From Palleronia aestuarii (GTDB lineage: Bacteria; Pseudomonadota; Alphaproteobacteria; Rhodobacterales; Rhodobacteraceae): DNA of 64,000 bases. The notes beneath the pieces were generated by a model, which had not been told where the DNA came from, did no database searches, and was given only the letters and a program-made list of their open reading frames with translations. This document shows, in pieces, positions 60,287 through 64,000 of this stretch (position 1 is its first letter; every line of letters begins with the position of its first letter). Position numbers and translations under genes: made by a program. The stretch spans positions 266,291 through 330,290 of the forward strand of contig NZ_QKZL01000005.1 of the NCBI RefSeq assembly GCF_003253995.1, in the 5' to 3' direction.

Positions 60287-62019
60287 GCGATGACGGGGCA
60301 CGCGGCGATCGTGCCCGGGGCCTGTCTTCGCGTCTCACCCGCTACGGCGACAACGAATTCGCGCTGTTCCTGCGCGAAGCGTTCCTGAAGGCGCAGGGTC
60401 TTGGTGCAGATGCGCTCTCGCGCCCCGTCATCGCGATCTGCGGGGCGGGATCGGATTTCAATCCTTGTCACGCCACGGCGCCGAAACTCGTGGAGGCGAT
60501 CTCTCGCGGCGTGATGATGGCGGGGGGCCTGCCCCTCGAATTCCCGACGATCTCGCTCCACGAATCCTTCTCGCACCCGACCAGCATGTACCTCCGCAAT
60601 CTCATGTCGATGGACGTGGAGGAGATGTTGCACGCGCTGCCGCTCGACGCGGCGGTGCTCGTCGGCGGCTGCGACAAGACGGTGCCCGCGCAACTCATGG
60701 GCGCGATCAGCGCCGACATGCCGACGGTCTCCGTCGTCGTGGGCCCGATGCTCACCGGCGCGCATGAGGGCGAGCGTCTCGGCGCCTGCACGGATTGTCG
60801 CCGCCTCTGGGGGGAGCATCGCGCGGGCCGTCTCGACCGCTCGGGGCTCGACCGGGCTCATGGACGCCTCATGCCGAGCCACGGCACCTGCATGGTGATG
60901 GGCACCGCCTCCACCATGGCCTGCATCTCCGAGGTGATGGGTTTCCTCGCGCCGGGCGGCGCCACGATCCCCGCCGTCCACTCCGAACGGCTCCGCCAGG
61001 CGGAGGAGGCAGGGATGCGCGCCGTCGCGATGGCGCGCGCCGGCGGTCCGACCGCGCGCAGCCTCGTGACGGAGGCGAGCATCCGCAACGCGGCGGTGGT
61101 CCTGCAATCGCTCGGGGGCTCCACCAACGCGGTGATCCACCTGGCCGCCATCGCCCGCCGCGCGGGGATCGAGCTCACACTCGAGGAGATCGACGCGATC
61201 GGAAAACGCACGCCGATCCTGTGCGATTTGAAGCCCGTAGGGCGGAACTACATGCAGGACCTGCACGCCGCGGGCGGACTGCCCGCCCTGTTGCGCAACC
61301 TCGCGCACGCGAGCGACGATCTCGACCTTTCCGCGCAGGCGGGCGATGGACGGCCCTGGTCGGAGGTGCTCGCCGACTGGCCCGAATGGTGCGACACCGA
61401 TATCATCCGGACGCCCGATCGGCCTGTCGTGCCGGGTGCCGCGCTGACCGTCCTCCACGGCAGCCTCGCGCCCGATGGCGCGGTCGTGAAGCGCGCCGCG
61501 CTGAGCGGGCACCTGATGGCGCATGAGGGACCCGCGCTTGTCTTCACCTCGCTCGACGATCTCGACGCGCGCCTCGACGATCCCGACCTGCCGGTCACCG
61601 CAGACCACGTCCTGGTGTTGCAGAATGCCGGTCCAGTGGGTGCGCCGGGGATGCCGGAGGCGGGCTCGATCCCGATCCCGAAGAAGCTCGCCGCCGAGGG
61701 GGTCAAGGACATGGTGCGGATCTCCGACGGGCGGATGTCGGGCACGGCCTACGGCGCCGTCATCCTTCACGTCTCGCCGGAATCCGCGATCGGCGGGCCG
61801 CTGGCGCTCGTGCGCGACGGGGATCGCATCCGCCTCGACGTGGAGGAGGGACGCATCGACCTTCTCGTGGGAGAGAAGGAGCTGGACGCGCGCCGGGCGG
61901 CATGGCGCGCACCCGACCGCCCGGTACGTGGCTACGCGCGGCTCTTCCACGACCACGTGACGGGCGCCGAGCGCGGCTGCGACTTCGACTTCCTCGAAGG
62001 CCATCCGGACGATGCCTGA
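60283..62019 (+). CDS. IlvD/Edd family sugar-acid dehydratase
   Basis: A 578-residue FeS dehydratase. Cluster cysteines are in DFNPCHA, VLVGGCDKTVPA and SHGTCMVMGTAST. LGGSTNAVIHL and RISDGRMSGTAYGAVILH are characteristic. The length and sequence type fit L-arabonate/D-xylonate-type dehydratases better than dihydroxyacid dehydratase. It would turn an aldonic acid into the 2-keto-3-deoxy acid used by the DapA-family enzyme. It overlaps both neighbours. Confidence 0.92.
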   Translation: MSDDGARGDRARGLSSRLTRYGDNEFALFLREAFLKAQGLGADALSRPVIAICGAGSDFNPCHATAPKLVEAISRGVMMAGGLPLEFPTISLHESFSHPTSMYLRNLMSMDVEEMLHALPLDAAVLVGGCDKTVPAQLMGAISADMPTVSVVVGPMLTGAHEGERLGACTDCRRLWGEHRAGRLDRSGLDRAHGRLMPSHGTCMVMGTASTMACISEVMGFLAPGGATIPAVHSERLRQAEEAGMRAVAMARAGGPTARSLVTEASIRNAAVVLQSLGGSTNAVIHLAAIARRAGIELTLEEIDAIGKRTPILCDLKPVGRNYMQDLHAAGGLPALLRNLAHASDDLDLSAQAGDGRPWSEVLADWPEWCDTDIIRTPDRPVVPGAALTVLHGSLAPDGAVVKRAALSGHLMAHEGPALVFTSLDDLDARLDDPDLPVTADHVLVLQNAGPVGAPGMPEAGSIPIPKKLAAEGVKDMVRISDGRMSGTAYGAVILHVSPESAIGGPLALVRDGDRIRLDVEEGRIDLLVGEKELDARRAAWRAPDRPVRGYARLFHDHVTGAERGCDFDFLEGHPDDA

Positions 62020-62809
62020 GGCGCGCCCCGCGATCTGGGACGCCCATGCCCATGTGATCGGGGACCCCCAGGCATATCCGTTGGCGCCGAACGCGAGCTA
62101 CACCCCGTCAGAGGCCCCGCTCGCAGAGTATCTCGCGCTACTCGACACGCTCGGGGCAGAGGGCGGCACGCTCGTGCAGCCGAGCATCTACGGCCACGAT
62201 CACAGGTGCCTTCTCGACGCGATCGCCGATGCCGGAGGGCGTCTCAGCGGGGTGGCCGTTCCGGCGCCCGGGACCGCGCGGGCCGATCTGTCGATGCTGC
62301 ACGCGGCGGGGGTCCGCGGTGTGCGCTGCAACCTCATGCATCCGGGCGGCCTTTCGATCGCCGACACGCGGCCCTGGTGGGATTGGATGGCGGAACAGGG
62401 CTGGCACCTGCAGGTCCAGTTCGACGCCTCCGCGACCGATCCCTCGACGCTGATCCCCGACCTGCCGGTGCCCGTCGTCGTGGACCACATGGGCTATCCC
62501 CGGCGAGGACCAGACCCCACGGCGTTACGCCCCTTCCTAGACTGGTTCGCGGGCGGGTCGGCCTGCGTCAAGCTTTCCGCGCCCTATCGCTACAGCGCCG
62601 ATCCCGCGCCGCACACCGATGCCCAGAGCCTTGCCGCCGCGCTTCTCGACATCGCGGCGGATCGGTGCCTCTTCGCCACGGACTGGCCGCACACGGAAAT
62701 GAAGCATCCGGTTCTCGACGACCGCGCCTGGCGCGAGACGGTCGAAGTGCTGGCCGGGAAGCGCTGGCCGGAGATGCACGCTGCCGCGCGGAAACTCTAC
62801 CGTCCATGA
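62012..62809 (+). CDS. Amidohydrolase 2 family lactonase (LigI-like)
   Basis: A 265-residue TIM-barrel hydrolase of the amidohydrolase 2 group: WDAHAHVIGDP at the N-terminus, VVVDHMGYPRRGPD in the middle and LFATDWPHTE near the end. This resembles 2-pyrone-4,6-dicarboxylate lactonase and sugar lactonases. In this cluster it should open the lactone made by the Gfo/Idh/MocA enzyme. It overlaps the dehydratase gene by 8 bases. Confidence 0.87.
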   Translation: MPEARPAIWDAHAHVIGDPQAYPLAPNASYTPSEAPLAEYLALLDTLGAEGGTLVQPSIYGHDHRCLLDAIADAGGRLSGVAVPAPGTARADLSMLHAAGVRGVRCNLMHPGGLSIADTRPWWDWMAEQGWHLQVQFDASATDPSTLIPDLPVPVVVDHMGYPRRGPDPTALRPFLDWFAGGSACVKLSAPYRYSADPAPHTDAQSLAAALLDIAADRCLFATDWPHTEMKHPVLDDRAWRETVEVLAGKRWPEMHAAARKLYRP

Positions 62810-63287
62810 CGCACCGCGCCGAACCAGGGTCCTGTCTCCGATGCGTGGCGAGGATGAAGACGGGGTAACGGGGCGGACCAAGACGGCGACGATGAATAGG
62901 GTCACCTTCCTTTATCGTGTGGACCGGTTTGAAGCTTGGTACATGGCGGGAGCCAATGACGTTTGCCGGGGCAGTCCGCCGTAGCAAAACTGCTGAAGAC
63001 GCCCACCCGTGCGGACAGTCGAAAGCATGAACCTGCGATGACCATCCACCTCGCCGTCGATCATTAGTGCTTCGGTACGCAGGCAGATAGTGGAACACGC
63101 TCGATAGTACCGCGCACTGAAATGCCGATCCGGGCGAATTCCCCCATCCCTATCATACGGTCCGCGCGGTCGGGAACCGATTTGGGGGATACGCCGATGC
63201 GATCCCTGCGATCGACCTATGACAGGCCGCCGATATGGCGAACCGAGACTGCACGACGCCCGAGCGTCACCTGCAGGTGCGCCTAGG
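62810..63287. other. Intergenic region before the IS element
   Basis: About 480 bases with no gene that I can support. Short frames on both strands show no family features. Base composition is lower in GC than the cluster before it, as expected near an insertion-sequence target. Confidence 0.5.
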
Positions 63288-64000
63288 TGTTTGATCCCAC
63301 GGTTTGATGGTGTGATCCTTTCGAGGGAATGGAAGGAAGCCCTATGGGACAGGTTCGTCACGGGAGCGCCACGACCACGCACGCCGTCAGAGTTTCAATA
63401 CAGCGATCGCAAGCTTCGCTCTCGCAGCTGAGCGGGGAACTGGGGATCAATCCGAAGACGGTCGCGAAGTGGCGGAAGCGGGCAACGGTCGAGGATCTGA
63501 AGACCGGTCCGAGGGAGCCGCGCTCGACAGTTCTGACTGAGGCGGAGGAGGCGATGATCGTCGCGTTCCGACGTCACACGCTACTGCCGCTGGACGATTG
63601 CCTCTATGCGCTGCAGCCTACGATCCCGCACCTGACGCGGTCAGCCCTGCACCGGTGCTTTCAGCGGCATGGCATCTCGCGTCTGCCGGACGTCGAGGGG
63701 GACAAGCAGAAGCGGCAGAAGTTCAAGCACTACCCAATCGGGTTCGGCGGGACATCGCGGGTCCATCCACGATGTCTTCTCCGCCTCACTCCACATCGAC
63801 ATTGCAGAGGTGCAGACCGCTGAAGGAAAGCTCTTTCTCTTCGTGGGCATCGACCGGACCAGCAAGTTCGCGGTCACCCAGCTCGTCGAGAAAGCCGACA
63901 GGAAGACGGCGTGGGAGTTCCTGCAGCACATGCTCGAGGCATTCGGCGGGTCGCCTCATCCTATCAGGTCCACACGATCCTGACCGACAATGGCATCCAG
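63288..64000 (+). mobile_element. IS481-family insertion sequence, left part
   Basis: The left end of an IS element that continues past the window. The boundary is set roughly at TGTTTGATCCC near 63288; the terminal repeat cannot be verified without the right end. The leader contains GATGGTGTGA at 63306, shared with the repeats at 34.4 and 37.2 kb. Confidence 0.6.
63344..64000 (+). pseudogene. IS481-family transposase, disrupted and cut by the window end
   Basis: ATG at 63344 gives MGQVRHGSATTTHAVRVSIQ, a helix-turn-helix with LGINPKTVAKWRKRATVEDL and SALHRCFQRHGISRLPD. The frame is intact to about YPIGF (63745). About 45 bases of unrelated sequence follow and the catalytic-domain start HIDIAEVQTAEGKLFLFVGIDRTSKFAVTQL appears in another frame. 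A second odd insertion near 63940 returns to the first frame at YQVHTILTDNGIQ. With two frame breaks it is probably inactive. Confidence 0.75.

Noticed and set aside
62912..63382. Gene between the lactonase and the IS element on the minus strand
   Set aside because: The open frame has no family features or ribosome site, and part of it lies over the IS leader.

Overview
The window is a 64 kb, GC-rich stretch with the character of an alphaproteobacterial accessory (catabolic) region. The density of TRAP and peptide-type ABC transporters, hydantoinase-family genes, FCD-type GntR regulators and a urtABCDE operon fits a member of the Rhodobacterales (Roseobacter-like), but no rRNA or housekeeping marker is present, so the taxonomy is inference. 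I saw no tRNA, rRNA or CRISPR array.

Layout. (1) 1-6.3 kb, plus strand: the end of a livF-type ATPase gene, then an SDR dehydrogenase, an AroE-like dehydrogenase, a GMC flavoprotein and a fused FAD/FeS 2-hydroxyacid dehydrogenase. (2) 6.6-21.1 kb, minus strand: hyuA-hyuB, a peptide-type ABC transporter with a permease-ATPase fusion, a creatininase, a TRAP transporter, an RraA-like protein and a GhrA-like reductase. A divergent GntR gene and a gamma-glutamyltransferase gene follow on the plus strand. (3) 23.9-33.6 kb, minus strand: class II aldolase, a second ABC transporter with an ATPase-ATPase fusion, amidase, a small-molecule kinase and a PLP enzyme, under a divergent GntR gene. (4) 34.4-37.2 kb: one isolated gene encoding an adenylation-carrier-membrane acyltransferase fusion, between two copies of a short direct repeat. 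(5) 37.5-43.4 kb: urtABCDE. (6) 43.4-50.8 kb: a decaying segment with a VapC-like remnant, an epimerase/dehydrogenase pseudogene, a 37-bp tandem duplication, a tandem-wHTH GntR gene, an aconitase gene with most of domain 4 deleted, an intact beta-decarboxylating dehydrogenase, and fragments of TRAP and malate/lactate dehydrogenase genes. (7) 50.8-54.5 kb: a NUDIX hydrolase divergent from a small protein-CHAD-ParA-CYTH operon, which looks like a polyphosphate-related module. (8) 54.6-62.8 kb: a GntR regulator, a Gfo/Idh/MocA dehydrogenase, a TRAP transporter, a DapA-family aldolase, an IlvD/Edd dehydratase and an amidohydrolase-type lactonase, together a plausible non-phosphorylative sugar-acid pathway. 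(9) 63.3-64 kb: the start of an IS481-family element with a disrupted transposase, running off the window.

How the genes work together: most operons combine one importer (ABC or TRAP), a few enzymes for one substrate class and one divergent FCD-GntR repressor. Short palindromes of the type TTGT-NN-ACAA occur in several of the matching promoter regions. The two parts least explained by known catabolic logic are the adenylation-carrier-acyltransferase protein and the CHAD-ParA-CYTH operon.
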